Shown: positions 1 to 10,425, numbered from the stretch's first letter. The stretch is 64,000 nt of DNA from Peromyscus leucopus (GCF_004664715.2 NC_051071.1:91581936-91645935); one strand, 5' to 3'. The notes: generated from the letters alone by a model not told the origin. Numbers and translations: made by a program.

Positions 1-163
1 AAGAAAGTGGAAATAAGACAACAAAACAGATTTAAACTAACTTTAAATGTTACACTATACAAAAAGACCTCCCATATACACAGAAAATACTGTCACAAGA
101 ACATTTTTTCTAGTTCTAGTACAAAAGGTGGTATAACTTATTTTAGTACAGAATAAAAAGATT

Positions 164-183
164 GTGTGTGTGTGTGTGTGTGT
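164..183. repeat. (TG)n microsatellite
   Basis: About ten TG units. Confidence 0.9.
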
Positions 184-382
184 TTATAATTTTCTTTTAT
201 AATTTTCTATCCCCCAATCCTGCATTATTTTTCTTTATAACACTCATCTATAATTGGAACTTTGTATTTAGTTGTTTATCTTTCTCCCTGCAAAGCAAAG
301 AAGGGATTTTTTTTCTTATATGTTTCAATAACCTAGAACAGTTCCTGACAGAGTAGATAATCAATAAAAATTCAATGTAGAA

Positions 383-555
383 GCCAGGCGGTGGTGGTGT
401 GGTGCACACCATTAATCCCAGCACTTGAGAGGCAGAGCCAGGCGGATCTTTTTGAGTTCAAGGCCAGCCTGGTCTACAGAGCGAGATCCAAGAAAGGCAC
501 CAAAACTACACAGAGAAACCCTGTCTCGAAAAACCAAAAAAGAAAAAGAAAAAGT
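383..555 (+). mobile_element. B1 SINE
   Basis: GCCAGGCGGTGGTGG start, TGAGTTCAAGGCCAGCCTGG core and an A-rich tail. Confidence 0.93.
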
Positions 556-773
556 CAATGTAGAATGAATGCACTAGCAATTAGCTATAATTCTAAATAA
601 AACAATTTCAGTTAATTGGTTACCCACAGTTAATGTTAAGTTTAAATTTTTGAATTTTTCTTCTAGCTCAAGATTCATGAATCACACCATTAAGGATCTA
701 AAAGATTGTAAATTTGGAACTTTCATCTTGTAAATAAATCTTTAAAAAAAACAAAAAACAAAAACCATAGTAT

Positions 774-945
774 CTAGCCAGGTGGTAACCCCAGCACTTG
801 GGAGACAGAGCCTGGAAGATCTCTGTGAGTTCGAGGCCAGCCTGGTCTACAGAGCAAGATCCAGGACAGGCACCAAAACTACACAAAGAAACTCTGTCTC
901 AAAAAACCAAAAACCAAAACCAAAAAACAAACAAACGAAAAATAG
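774..945 (+). mobile_element. B1 SINE
   Basis: Head slightly shortened, clear CTGTGAGTTCGAGGCCAGCC core and A-rich tail containing AAAC repeats. Confidence 0.92.
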
Positions 946-1051
946 TATCTAAAATAAACCTTGTTACATTTGATGTAAGATGATAAATTTTTAATTAAAG
1001 TTTTAGGTTTAGATTGAGATATTTTAAATTTATCACAAAGTTCTTATTTCA

Positions 1052-1175
1052 GAGCTGGGCATGGTAGTAGAAGTCTAAAATCCAGCCCTGGGAAAGTGGA
1101 GGCAGGAGGATCAGTTCGAGGCTGGTCTCAGCTGAGGTCAGCCTGGGCTACAACAAAAAACAGGTTTCACCACAA
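1052..1175 (+). mobile_element. Diverged B1-like SINE
   Basis: AGCTGGGCATGGTAGTAG head and AGTTCGAGGCTGG core, with deletions. Confidence 0.7.
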
Positions 1176-1592
1176 AATACAGTGCAAAACTCAGTAAGTA
1201 CTCAGTCACGAAGTAGTTTTACTTCGTGAGTGCAGTGTGTTGCTTGTAGAAGTGAGCACACACCTCTCTCTAATTCCGTCGGCAACTTTACTATCCTATT
1301 CTCCGTAATCATCTACTTATGTATAAACTGCGGGTTGTGGGCTCTCATTCTCACACTGAAGAACGCACACGTCGACGGGAGGGATCCCGGACAGGAACTC
1401 CCACCGAAGGCGGTGGAAGAGCAGAACCAGGACGGGCTGCCCAGTGACTCCGGGATAGCCTGGGCTAGCCGTGGGGAGCCTGTTACACACACACAACAGT
1501 GACTCGCAGGAAAGCACCGGTCAGGAAAGCAGCCCAGACCCGGGGCCAAGCACCAGATGACCACGGCCCCACAGGGACTGGAGAACCAGGTC

Positions 1593-1622
1593 GCCCGCCC
1601 GCCCGCCCGCCCGCCGCCCGCC
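1593..1622. repeat. CCCG-run tract
   Basis: Consecutive CCCG units. The - strand reads as GGGC repeats with one-base loops, an ideal G-quadruplex pattern. Confidence 0.8.
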
Positions 1623-1655
1623 TGTCGGCATCGCGTCCCCAGGGGAGGGAAAATG

Positions 1656-1860
1656 GACCTGGTGAGCTGGGAGGCGGCGCCCGCCCTGATCCCAGCACTC
1701 GGGAGGCAGAGGCGGGCGGATCTCTGTGAGTTCCGGGCCAGCCTGGGCTACAGAGTGAGTTCCGGGCCAGCCTGGGCTACAGAGCGAGTTCCGGGACAGG
1801 CTCCAAAACTACACAGAGAAACCCTGCCTCGAAACCCCGTCCCCCCCCCAAAAAAAAAGG
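1656..1860 (+). mobile_element. B1 SINE with internal 29-bp duplication, CpG-rich
   Basis: Two tandem 29-bp copies at 1728-1756 and 1757-1785 (from GAGTTCCGGG to CTACAGAG). CpGs normally lost in B1 are kept (ACTCGGGAGG, GGCGGGCGGA). Confidence 0.9.
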
Positions 1861-1996
1861 GCTCAGCGGCTCCCGGTTAGCGGCTGACGCGGTGCACGTG
1901 GGGACCCCGGCCCCCTCACCCCGGGCCCCCAGGGCAGCTCCTCCTCAGGCCCCTCTGACAGGAACGCGGAGGAGCCGCGCGCCCTCGCCCGCCTGC

Positions 1997-2010
1997 CCAG
2001 CAGATGGCGC
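1997..2010 (+). promoter_or_regulatory. CTCF-type core motif
   Basis: CCAGCAGATGGCGC matches the core CCASYAGRKGGCRS at all 14 positions, inside the GC-rich island. Confidence 0.6.
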
Positions 2011-2039
2011 CCGGGCCAAGCCGCGCCGCCGGGCGGCCG

Positions 2040-2168
2040 CGCCCCCTCCCCGCCCGCCCGCGCCCCCTCCACACCCGCCCGCGCCCCCTCCACGCCCGCC
2101 CGCGCCCCCTCCCCGCCCGCCCGCGCCCCCTCCACGCCCGCCCGCGCCCCCTCCACACCCACCCGCGT
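2040..2168. repeat. 21-bp GC-rich minisatellite, about 6 copies
   Basis: The unit alternates CGCGCCCCCTCC with ACGCCCGCC or a close variant. Copies differ at one or two bases. Because 21 is divisible by three, frames stay open in both strands (Pro/Ala/Arg-rich), which explains several spurious long ORFs. Confidence 0.85.
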
Positions 2169-2248
2169 CGCTCCCCGGTCCCCACGCCGATGCCGACGAC
2201 GCGCGCCCAGGCCCAGGCCGCGGCCACTCACCGACCCTCACGCCGAGC

Positions 2249-2302
2249 GCCGATCCATCGATTGCAGACCCACCGATTGCCGATCCACCGATTGCCGATC
2301 CC
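2249..2302. repeat. 15-bp tandem repeat, about 3 copies
   Basis: Unit CCGATCCACCGATTG, repeated three times with two variants plus a partial copy, at the right edge of the GC island. Confidence 0.75.
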
Positions 2303-2473
2303 CAGGCCTGCAAGCCCCGCTCAAACTCCAAGCGCTCCACCGCATCTGCACAGCCCAGGCTGCCATAGCATTCGCGCTGGGACCCCAACTTCTCATGACC
2401 TAAAAAGTATGTTAAGTGTCCGATTAAAACGACAACCATCAGGTCACCATTACCGTCACAACTTTACTTTTAA

Positions 2474-2636
2474 AAGTGGTGGCGCACGCCTGTAATCCCA
2501 GCACCTCGGGAGGCAGAGGCAGGTGGGTCTCTGTGAGTTCAAAACCAGCCTGGTCTACAGAGTGAGTTCCAGGACAGCCATAGTGAGATCCTGTCTCAAA
2601 AAAACAAAATCAATCAATCAATCAAATAAAAATTTA
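2474..2636 (+). mobile_element. B1 SINE with (AATC)n tail
   Basis: GGTGGCGCACGCCTGTAATC head, standard core, and a tail that evolved into AATC repeats. Confidence 0.92.
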
Positions 2637-2639
2637 AAA

Positions 2640-3149
2640 AGTCGCAGTGCATTTGAATTGATTAAAGATGAATGACAAAGTCAAGAATGGTATGTTCTTA
2701 CCCTGCAAACTCAATTACAAATGTAATTTACCTTTTTAAATGTCTTTAGCAAAGTTGTCCTCTGACCACTGGTAAGGGATATTTTCATAGGAAATCTTGC
2801 AGCTGGTAAAATATCAGCGATTCACTGACACTTTTCTCCCAGAGATATTTAGACTTTAAAAAAATTCCTCTTCCTCTGTCCACTAGGATCCACACAATTC
2901 TTCTGACTTACTCCTTTTTTTTTTCTTTTCTTTTCTTTACGACTCCACTGCTTAACAGCTATATAACCTATAACCTGAACCTTTTTTGGGAAAAAACTTG
3001 AACTTTGTCATCCTCAATGACATTAATTCCTAACTCATATTCTTGCAAAGATTCAATACATTAAAAAATGCTCAATAATATCAATTTCTTTCAACTCTCT
3101 TGGACTATAAAAATCAATCCTTGTAAGTTGAGAAACCTACTCATAACCT
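2640..3149. other. No gene or repeat recognised
   Basis: AT-rich unique sequence between two B1s. Confidence 0.5.
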
Positions 3150-3298
3150 TTTTTTCTTTTCCCCAGATAGGGTTTCTCTATGTAGCCCAGGCTGTCCTGG
3201 AACTCACTCTGTAGACTAGGCCAGCCTTTAATTCAGAGATCCACCTGCCTCTGCCTCTGGAATGCTGTGATAAAAGGCATGTGCCATCATGCCTGGCC
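3150..3298 (-). mobile_element. B1 SINE
   Basis: Reverse B1: GATAGGGTTTCTCTATGTAG at left, CATGCCTGGCC at right. Confidence 0.9.
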
Positions 3299-3299
3299 T

Positions 3300-3829
3300 G
3301 ACTATTTCTTTTGAGTAAAAAACTTGACTCCATGGACAGTTCATAGTAGTTGGCACATCACGAGCTCCCCATAGATTAAACCTAAACATAGAAGAAAACA
3401 TTGGAGAAAAATCTTCCTTTGATTTTGTTTGAGATGGGCCTGTCCTTAGCACTAATCAAGAGAAGAAGATATGATTTCCAGAAAGAACAGGGAAATTTAA
3501 AAGATGAATAATAGGCATCAGAACAAGACAATATTTTAGCTTCATGTAACAGGAGGGGTAAATTTCTACCAGGGGGAAAAATTAAATATGAGTACAATAG
3601 TCTTATGCAATATCATTCAGCAGTGAAACTTTTCTGAATCATTTCTAATCTATGTCTATTTTCTTGGTTACATAATTACTACATCTTAACAAGTATCCCT
3701 TGACTTGTACTTCATTCCATCATCCCTTTGGTATTTAAGGACCTACTAAATGTATAGGTAGCTTTGGGCTCCTCCATATAGAAATATGATAACTCTGAAC
3801 TTTTCTCTACTCCCAAGAACCCCTTCTGT
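3300..3829. other. No gene recognised
   Basis: AT-rich unique sequence with only short chance ORFs. Confidence 0.45.
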
Positions 3830-4039
3830 GGTAGTTTGAATATAAATGGCCCCCATTAATTTCATATAGAGTGACATTATTAGGAGGGGTGGTTTTGTTG
3901 GAGTGGGTGTGACCTTGTTGGAGGAAGTGTTACTGTGGGGGTGGGCTTTGAAGTTTCCTATGCTCAGAATACTGCCCAGTGTCTTCCTGTTGCCTGCAAG
4001 ATGTAGGGCTGTCCGCTCTTCCTCCAGCACCACGTCTGT
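3830..4039 (+). mobile_element. Rodent interspersed repeat, family B (truncated)
   Basis: Family recognised by TGTTGGAGGAAGTGTTACTG and GGTGGGCTTTGA. Other copies are at 9124, 37063 and 41277. I do not assign a database name. Its 3' half is missing, cut by the next LTR. Confidence 0.75.
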
Positions 4040-4345
4040 TGTGGAATATTTGTTTACACTATCAAATGTGTCTTTGCCAAGGTGCCTTCTGATTGGTTTA
4101 ATAAAGAGTTGAATGGCCAATAGCTAAGTAGGAAGAGGTTAGATGGGACTTGCTTAGAAATATCATACATTGAGATATAGACAGAAGAACATAAGAAATT
4201 CCATGAAGATGCAAGTACAATACATTCGCCTGGAAGTCTTTCCAAGAAGAGAGGAGGGCAGTGGGAGATGCTATTACAACTAACATAATTCTCACTTATG
4301 ATTTATGTTGAGTTACAATGTATTTAAGCATGAGTTATCTCATGT
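4040..4345 (+). mobile_element. Solo LTR, mys-like family A (diverged)
   Basis: Starts TGTGGAATATTTG and contains GAATGGCCAATAGCTAAGTA, the family A signature shared with LTRs at 10948, 28517, 37094, 42421 and 44751. The 3' end is uncertain. Confidence 0.65.
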
Positions 4346-4840
4346 TTAATTTTGTCACAGCATGGAGAAAGTGCAGTGCCTAAAATAGCAGACATTTTAA
4401 CATTTTGGGTGAGCCTTGGAGCACAGCTGAAGTTCTGTGTCCTTATCTTCGAGGAGTGTAAGTCTAGCACAAGGGAAGTAGACTATTTCTCTCTCAGACA
4501 GCTGCCAGCATTGGTCACCACCAGAGAAAGGAAAGAACTACGTTTGGAAAGGGTCTCTGCAAGTTCTGGCTGTCCATGGCTCACACCGGACCCAAGAACA
4601 CAAGCTAGCTTCTTTGAGGAAGGCGTCTGGTACAGGCACACAAAACAAAGGCAGCTCAGGAATCCTAAGGAAGAAGCACTAGGAAGCTGCAGGCTTAGGA
4701 GACGGTAAGAGACGATGCAGTGTCAACGGTGGGCTTTCTTTCAGCTTCCGCTACTGAAACTTCCAAAGTCAAGTTCTGTGAAGAAGAAAACCACTGCCTC
4801 AGAAAACACTCCTGAAGCAAAGGCTGTGGTACAGGCAGAT

Positions 4841-5211
4841 GAACGGTTACCATGACAACAGGCAGGTGATGAACGGTCACCGTGACAACAGGCAGGTGAT
4901 GAACGGTCACCATGACGACAGGCAGGTGACGAACGGTCACCATGACGACAGGCAGGTGACGAACGGTCACATGACGACAGGCAGGTGACGAACAGTCACC
5001 ATGACAACAGGCAGGTGATGAACGGTCACCGTGACAACAGGCAGGTGATGAATGGTCACATGACGACAGGCAGCTGATGAACGGTCACCATGATGACAGG
5101 CAGGTGATGAACGGTCACCGTGATAACAGGCGGGTGATGAACAGTCACCATGATGACAGGCAGGTGATGAACGGTCACATGACAACAGGCAGCTGATGAA
5201 CGGTCACCGTC
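4841..5211. repeat. 30-bp minisatellite, about 12 copies, ERE-like units
   Basis: Unit built around GAACGGTCACCATGACGACA followed by GGCAGGTGAT. Three copies are one base shorter (GGTCACATGAC). Most units carry an imperfect GGTCA-N3-TGAC inverted repeat and a CAGGTG or CAGCTG E-box. Confidence 0.93.
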
Positions 5212-5219
5212 CATATTAG

Positions 5220-5480
5220 TTCATTTTGCCCTGCTGTGACCTTCGCAGACAACTTACAAGGATGAAGGGGCTACTGCGGCTGACGGTTTCAGAAGACCTT
5301 ATGTACCAGCGGGGCAGGAAACAGACTGAGCTGTGATGGGGTAGAGATGGTCCACCCCAAAGACCCACACCCAGCGGTTTACTTCTTCCAGCTAGGAAAC
5401 TTATCTCTCAAAGTTTCTAGAACCTCTCTAGAAGTCCCTCCATCTAAACCATGTGCCTCGGAAATATTATGCATTCAACC
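5220..5480 (+). mobile_element. Possible rodent interspersed repeat (unnamed)
   Basis: The segment GTTTACTTCTTCCAGCTAGG and following text resemble a widespread rodent repeat tail; the rest is diverged. Confidence 0.4.
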
Positions 5481-6369
5481 CTTAACATGGTGAGTGCAGT
5501 GCAGCTTAAAAAGTGGGACCTGTGAAATCAACCGGGGAGATGCCGCTGGCTTATGGAAGCAGATGCTATTTATGATGGACAGAAAGACAGGCTGCAGGAG
5601 TCAAGAGCACATCAAGCCCTTCCCCTGGGGGGTATCTGGAAACCTAGGGGTCCTGTCTTTGGGGATCAGCGCCAGAGAATTTAGGATTTCAACAAGTGAG
5701 GGGCATGGTTCCATAGTAATAGCTGGTTTCTTTGTCTCTGGTGAGCAAAAGACTTAACCCCACTGTTAACCGGCTTTATCTACTTCAGATCGGTGGCCTA
5801 GAAGACACCTTAGAATTCTTATAAATGGTGTGTGTACTTGCTGAGTGATGGGTAAGAAAGCAGATGTATTAAACCACAGCAGGGGAGGGAGAGGGGTTTG
5901 AACCGAATAGACAGAGAATGGGTTTGTACCCAAGCAGAAAGACTAACACAAGCCAAGGTAAGAATGGCCCTCAACACACCCCAAAGGACAGAGGAAGACT
6001 TCGAGGAAACTAAACATTCCACGTGAAATAAGTCCACAGATGTCCAGGGAAATGTAAAAGAGACTAGAAAATGTGAAAGCTCAATAATTCAATGTACATT
6101 AGGGGGAAAGTTGGCCAACCATGGTGAATGCCCTCAAATTATAGAGTATTATCAGTAATTTATTCATCAATATCCTGTTTTTGTAATTAATTGTACTCTT
6201 AAAATATCTTAGAAAAAATTACAACATTAACTGAAGAGAAGCTTTGCCATGTGGGGAAACGTGTGTTCACACTTCCTATTCTACTCACACAGGCAACTGA
6301 GAGCCTTCCAGTAAAACACTGTGGATCATAAGTCCCTGAGCAGGTTCGGACTAAAGTTAATTTGTTCTG
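5480..6369. other. No gene recognised
   Basis: Unique sequence, no repeat I can name; ORFs under 90 codons without domains. Confidence 0.45.
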
Positions 6370-6488
6370 CTGGCCGTGGTGGCACTTACTTTTGATCCCT
6401 GAACTCAGGTGGCAAAGGCAGGCTTGTCTCCAGAGTGGGCCCCAGGCCAGCCAGGACTGTACAGCAAGACCCTGTCTCAAGCGAAGAA
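6370..6488 (+). mobile_element. B1-like SINE, short
   Basis: TGGCCGTGGTGGCACTTACT head and AAGACCCTGTCTCAA end. A B2/B3-family SINE follows immediately. Confidence 0.8.
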
Positions 6489-6489
6489 A

Positions 6490-6685
6490 GATGGGCCTGA
6501 AGAGATGGCTCAGTGGAGAAGAGCACTGGCTATTCTTCCAGAGGACCTGGGTTCAATTCCCAGCACCCACATAGTGGCTCACAGCTGTCTGTAACTCCTG
6601 TCCCATGGGATCTGGCACCTTCACATAGACATACAGACAGGCAAAAAACTAATAAACATAAAATAAATCTTTAAAACAAACAAAC
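6490..6685 (+). mobile_element. B2/B3-family SINE
   Basis: GAAGAGATGGCTCAGTGGAG (Pol III A-box region) and GGGTTCAATTCCCAGCACCC (B-box region), then an AATAAA-rich tail. Confidence 0.9.
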
Positions 6686-6786
6686 AAAGCAAAATAAAGA
6701 AGTGACTTTGTTTCTTGTAAGCTACTCGGCTGAGTTTAAACATTTTATCCAGAGGTAAGTTAGGAAATAAATATTTGGTAATTGAA

Positions 6787-6923
6787 GCTGGGTAGTGGTG
6801 GCACACGCCTTTAATACTAGCGTGTGGGATGCAGAAGCAGGAGGATCTCTGTCAGTTTGAGGCTAGCCTGGTCTACAGGGCAAGTTCCAGGTCAGCCAAG
6901 GCTACACAGAGAAACCCTGTCTC

Positions 6924-6955
<32 letters not shown>
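6787..6955 (+). mobile_element. B1 SINE with (AAAAC)n tail
   Basis: GCTGGGTAGTGGTGGCACAC head and a tail of repeated AAAAC. Confidence 0.92.
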
Positions 6956-6959
6956 AGTT

Positions 6960-7571
6960 TAAAAAAATTTGAACAGATTTCCACTATACTTGCAACATCT
7001 GCTGTTATTTAGGGCAGATTTAAATATACAAAGTGCTTTTCTCCCTTGACTTTATTCCTAAGTGGCAGCTTTGCTCACCATACAAGTCATATGCAGATCA
7101 CATAAAACATGTATGTGGCACAGCAGCCTCTGAAATTTGTTAATGTTTTATTTTCCACAGCCAGCCAGCCAAGCCACCATATGCTTTAAGTCTTCCCTTC
7201 CACGGAGACTGCTTTGCAGTCCTCAGTATAAAGCACCAGGTCATGGCTTCTTGGCCTCTGCAGCAAGGCTAAGAGCAGCGAGCTGCTGGGAAGTCAGGCT
7301 CCAAGAGGCAGGAGCTGTGACGCAAATGAGGAATGCACACCTCTGCAGGTCACACAAGGCTAAACAACCCTTCTCAAGCCACAAAACCAGTGTTTAGGCC
7401 TCCTTTATAAACAGCTTATCTTCCTAAATGAGGAGATTTCTCAGAACTTTCTTATCTACTTTCATTTCTGGATTCTAAAATGGAGTAAAAACTTAAGCCA
7501 GATAAATAACTAAAACTCCTTCATTATACTGCAAATTCTATAATAATTAATTTCTTTAAGATGAAAAAATT
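6960..7571. other. No gene recognised
   Basis: Unique intergenic sequence. Confidence 0.45.
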
Positions 7572-7797
7572 AGGACCTGGAGAGATAGCTCAATGGTTAA
7601 GAGCACTGGCTGCTCTTCCAAAGGACTCAGGCTTGATTCCCAGCACCCATGGGGTAGCTCACAACTGTCTATTACTCCAGTTCAGAGAGTCCTATGCCCT
7701 TTTCTGGCCTCTGCTGAAATGAGGCATGCACATGATGCACAGGTATACATGTAGACAAAAAGCCCATACACATAAAATATTAAAATAAAGTTATTAT
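7572..7797 (+). mobile_element. B2/B3-family SINE
   Basis: CTGGAGAGATAGCTCAATGG head, GATTCCCAGCACCCATGGGG and an A/T-rich tail. Confidence 0.9.
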
Positions 7798-8235
7798 AAA
7801 GACTAAAAAGAGTAGTCATGGGCAGAGCCAGAAAACCACATTTTTTATCCAGTCCCAGCTCTTCCGTTGCTTCTCTCCTTGAGCAAAACTCAGCAGGTAA
7901 TTCCCAGAGTGTTGCCTGGGTGAGTCGTTCTATAAGGACTGTTGGCAAACTACCATGGGAAAATAGGAAAGCTAGGCAGCCCAAGGCTTAAAGAATATCT
8001 GAAACCCAGGCTGGGAGGACAAAATCCAGCAGTATATAATACAGAGAAGGAAAGACTCAGGAAATAGCTGACTTCTTTCCAGTGTTCAAGGAGCTCTTGT
8101 AGCAGCATAAACATTCTTTGGCCATGCTTTCATAGGCATAATTTCTGAAAGCAGACCCAGAACCACTGAGTCAAAACCAAGGCTGAATGAGAAATAGATT
8201 GCAGCCCAGAAGAGTAATGAACAAGGCCTTTCTGT

Positions 8236-9123
8236 TTTTTAATCATAAAATTTATGGATAGATAATTTATGTACCTTAAACTATATCCATTTAAAAGTAC
8301 AACTCAATGAATTACAACAGCTGTATATATTCAAGAAGTCACCACCTTAACAGAAAACACCACAGAGCATTTCCAGGACCCCTGAGATCTTCCTCCCCTT
8401 CAGTCAGTCGCCCTGTCTGCCTTGGGCCCCCAGCAACCCGTGATCTGCTTCTTATCCATGAGGAGCACTTTTTATTCTCTATCAGTGGGATCTGTGTCTT
8501 GGGTCTGGTTTCTTTCATTCTGTCTAGTTGTTTTCTGCTTCGTCCCTATTGTTTGTATACTGGCATCTCATTCCTCTGGATGACTGCTGTTCTGTGTTGT
8601 TCATTTTACTACTGCTGACCAGAACAGTCCTCGTGTGGATACACTGGTGTGTTTGTCCATTTACCGATAGGTATGTTTCCAGTTTGGGCTTATTATGAAT
8701 AAAGCTGTAAAGGTTTCTTTTTAAAAAAATTTTTGCTCCATTTTTATTAATTTATTTTGTGCATGTGCGGGGCTGGGGGATGATGAACACATGTCCCTGA
8801 ACGTGTATGAAGACAGATCAGAGAAGAGCTTGCAGGGCTCTGTTCTCTCCTTCTACCACCATGTGAGTCTGAGGGATTAAACTCAGATAAGTCAGACTCG
8901 ATGGCAAGTGTCCATACCCACTAGTCATCACCCCAGCCCTCTGTGAAGGTATTTACATGCCCATATGTTTCCATTTTTCTTATGTTTATATTGGACTAGA
9001 ATGAATGATTGTACAGTCGTGTGTGCTTTGCTTTTTAAGAAAGTTCTACATTGTTTTCCAAAGTGGTCGTGCCATTTTATATTCCTGACTCAAGTGTGAA
9101 ACATTCCAGTTAATCTTCAGCCG
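8236..9123 (+). mobile_element. Ancient L1M 3' end, split by a SINE
   Basis: Matches the old mammal-wide L1 3' region: AAAAGTACAACTCAATGAAT at left, GTTTCCAGTTTGGGC and TTATGAATAAAGCTGTAAAG mid, TTGTTTTCCAAAGTGGTCGT near the end. A SINE at about 8720-8945 interrupts it. Confidence 0.75.
8720..8945 (-). mobile_element. B2/B3- or B4-family SINE inside L1M
   Basis: Reverse orientation: TTTATTAATTTATTTTGTGC at left and ATCACCCCAGCCCT at right. Diverged. Confidence 0.65.
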
Positions 9124-9441
9124 TGTGGCGGTCTGAGTAAGAATAGCTCCCATGGGCTCATGCTTGCATGCTTAGTCCCTAGTTGATAAAGTGTTTGAGA
9201 AGGATTGAGAGGCGTGGCCTTGCTGGATGAGGTATTGCCGGGGAAGGGGGGTGGGGGGTGGAGGGGTGGGCTTTGAGGTTTCAAGAGCTCACGCGAGGCC
9301 CAGGATCAAAATTAATGGACTAACCCTCTGAAGCAACAAGCACACATACAACCCCCACCCCCCAATTAAATGCTTCCTTTGATAAGAGTTGCCTTGGTCA
9401 TGGTGTGTCTGCACGGCAATAGAACAGTAACTAAGACAAAC
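9124..9441 (+). mobile_element. Rodent interspersed repeat, family B
   Basis: GGCGGTCTGAGTAAGAATAG start through GAGTTGCCTTGGTCATGG to AACTAAGACA. It lies directly against the L1M relic. Confidence 0.8.
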
Positions 9442-9463
9442 TAATAAACATTTCTTGTGTCAA

Positions 9464-9510
9464 GCTTTTTTTTTTTTTTCCAAGACAGTGTTTCTCTGTG
9501 TAGCTTTGCA
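9464..9510 (-). mobile_element. B1 fragment
   Basis: T-run, then AAGACAGTGTTTCTCTGTGT, cut off by the following LTR. Confidence 0.75.
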
Positions 9511-9514
9511 CCTG

Positions 9515-9879
9515 TAAGAGCTAGCTAAAAACAAGCCTAAGCTTTTGGCTGAGATTTCATAACTAATAAGAAGTCTCCATGTGGTTATTTGGGAGCTTGC
9601 AAGTGGGACAGAAAAATCCAGCTACAAAATAGCTTAGGCTTGTTTCTAACTAGCTCTAATAACTTAAATTAACTCATACTTTTTATTAATCTATCTTTGT
9701 GTTTTTTACCTCTATCCCATTTTGGGTGTTTAACTTGTTCCACATCTGGCTGGCTTCTCCACTCTTCTTCTTCCCAGCATCCTCTCTGCCCCCAAAATCC
9801 TGCCTAGCTATTGACCATTCAGCCTTTTATGAAACCAATCAGAGTGACACATATTCACAGTGTACAAAAAGATTATTCC

Positions 9880-9885
<6 letters not shown>
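9515..9885. mobile_element. Family A LTR with inverted 5' part (fold-back)
   Basis: 9515-9630 reads as the + strand end of a family A LTR; 9631-9885 reads as the same family on the - strand, ending in its TGTTATGGAATAATC start. Arms 9515-9543 and 9631-9659 are inverted copies, about 26 of 29 bases matching. Confidence 0.75.

Positions 9886-9921
<36 letters not shown>
9882..9921. repeat. (AC)n microsatellite
   Basis: About 19 AC units directly at the LTR edge. Confidence 0.9.
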
Positions 9922-9922
<1 letters not shown>

Positions 9923-9924
9923 TA

Positions 9925-10070
9925 TATTTGAGACAGGGTCTCACTATGTAACCTTGGCTGACCTGGCCTGGAGAGTGTAGACCAGGCTGACCTCTAACTC
10001 ACAGAGATCCCCTGACTCTGCCTCTCAAATGCTTTGATAGAGGCATGCACCATCACCCCCTTTTCTATAT
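9925..10070 (-). mobile_element. B1 SINE
   Basis: GAGACAGGGTCTCACTATGT through AGGCATGCACCATCACC. Confidence 0.85.
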
Positions 10071-10344
10071 ATTTGGTAAATTCCTTATACAATGGCGTCA
10101 ATTTTGCTTCCAAAAAAATCATGTATGCTTTAGAAGAACTCACAGAAAACTCAGTTTTCTAAATTTCCCCACGTATTCAGCATTTTTCCTGCTCCTTATT
10201 TCTCCCCCATAGTCAAGGTTTTGTGCTTCTACTTGAGGTTTCCTTTACTAGTTCTTGTACCACAGGTTGGAAGAGAATTTTCCCTAGGGTTCATCAACTG
10301 AAAATACATTTATTCTAACCTCTTTTCAAATTATTATTATTATA

Positions 10345-10425
10345 TTGCTGTTTTTTGAGACGGAGTTGCTCTGTAGCTAGCCTTGAATTCACTGTAATCC
10401 TGTCTCGGCCTCCAAAGCATTTTCT
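10345..10425 (-). mobile_element. B1-like fragment
   Basis: TTTTTTGAGACGGAGTTGCT and TGTCTCGGCCTCCAAAGC. Short and diverged. Confidence 0.55.

Larger units (their letters stand above)
1370..2330. promoter_or_regulatory. Distal GC/CpG-rich island
   Basis: About 1 kb of CpG-rich DNA inside otherwise AT-rich intergenic sequence. It contains a CpG-preserving B1, C-run tracts, a 21-bp minisatellite, a 15-bp repeat and a CTCF-type core. It could be a promoter of an unrecognised transcript or an insulator. No protein gene is recognised; open frames here are artefacts of the 21-bp repeat. Confidence 0.6.

Noticed and set aside
1863..2495. Several Pro/Ala/Arg-rich open frames on both strands
   Set aside because: They are products of the 21-bp minisatellite, whose period keeps any frame open.
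4695..5185. Val/His-rich open frames on the - strand
   Set aside because: Translation of the 30-bp minisatellite.
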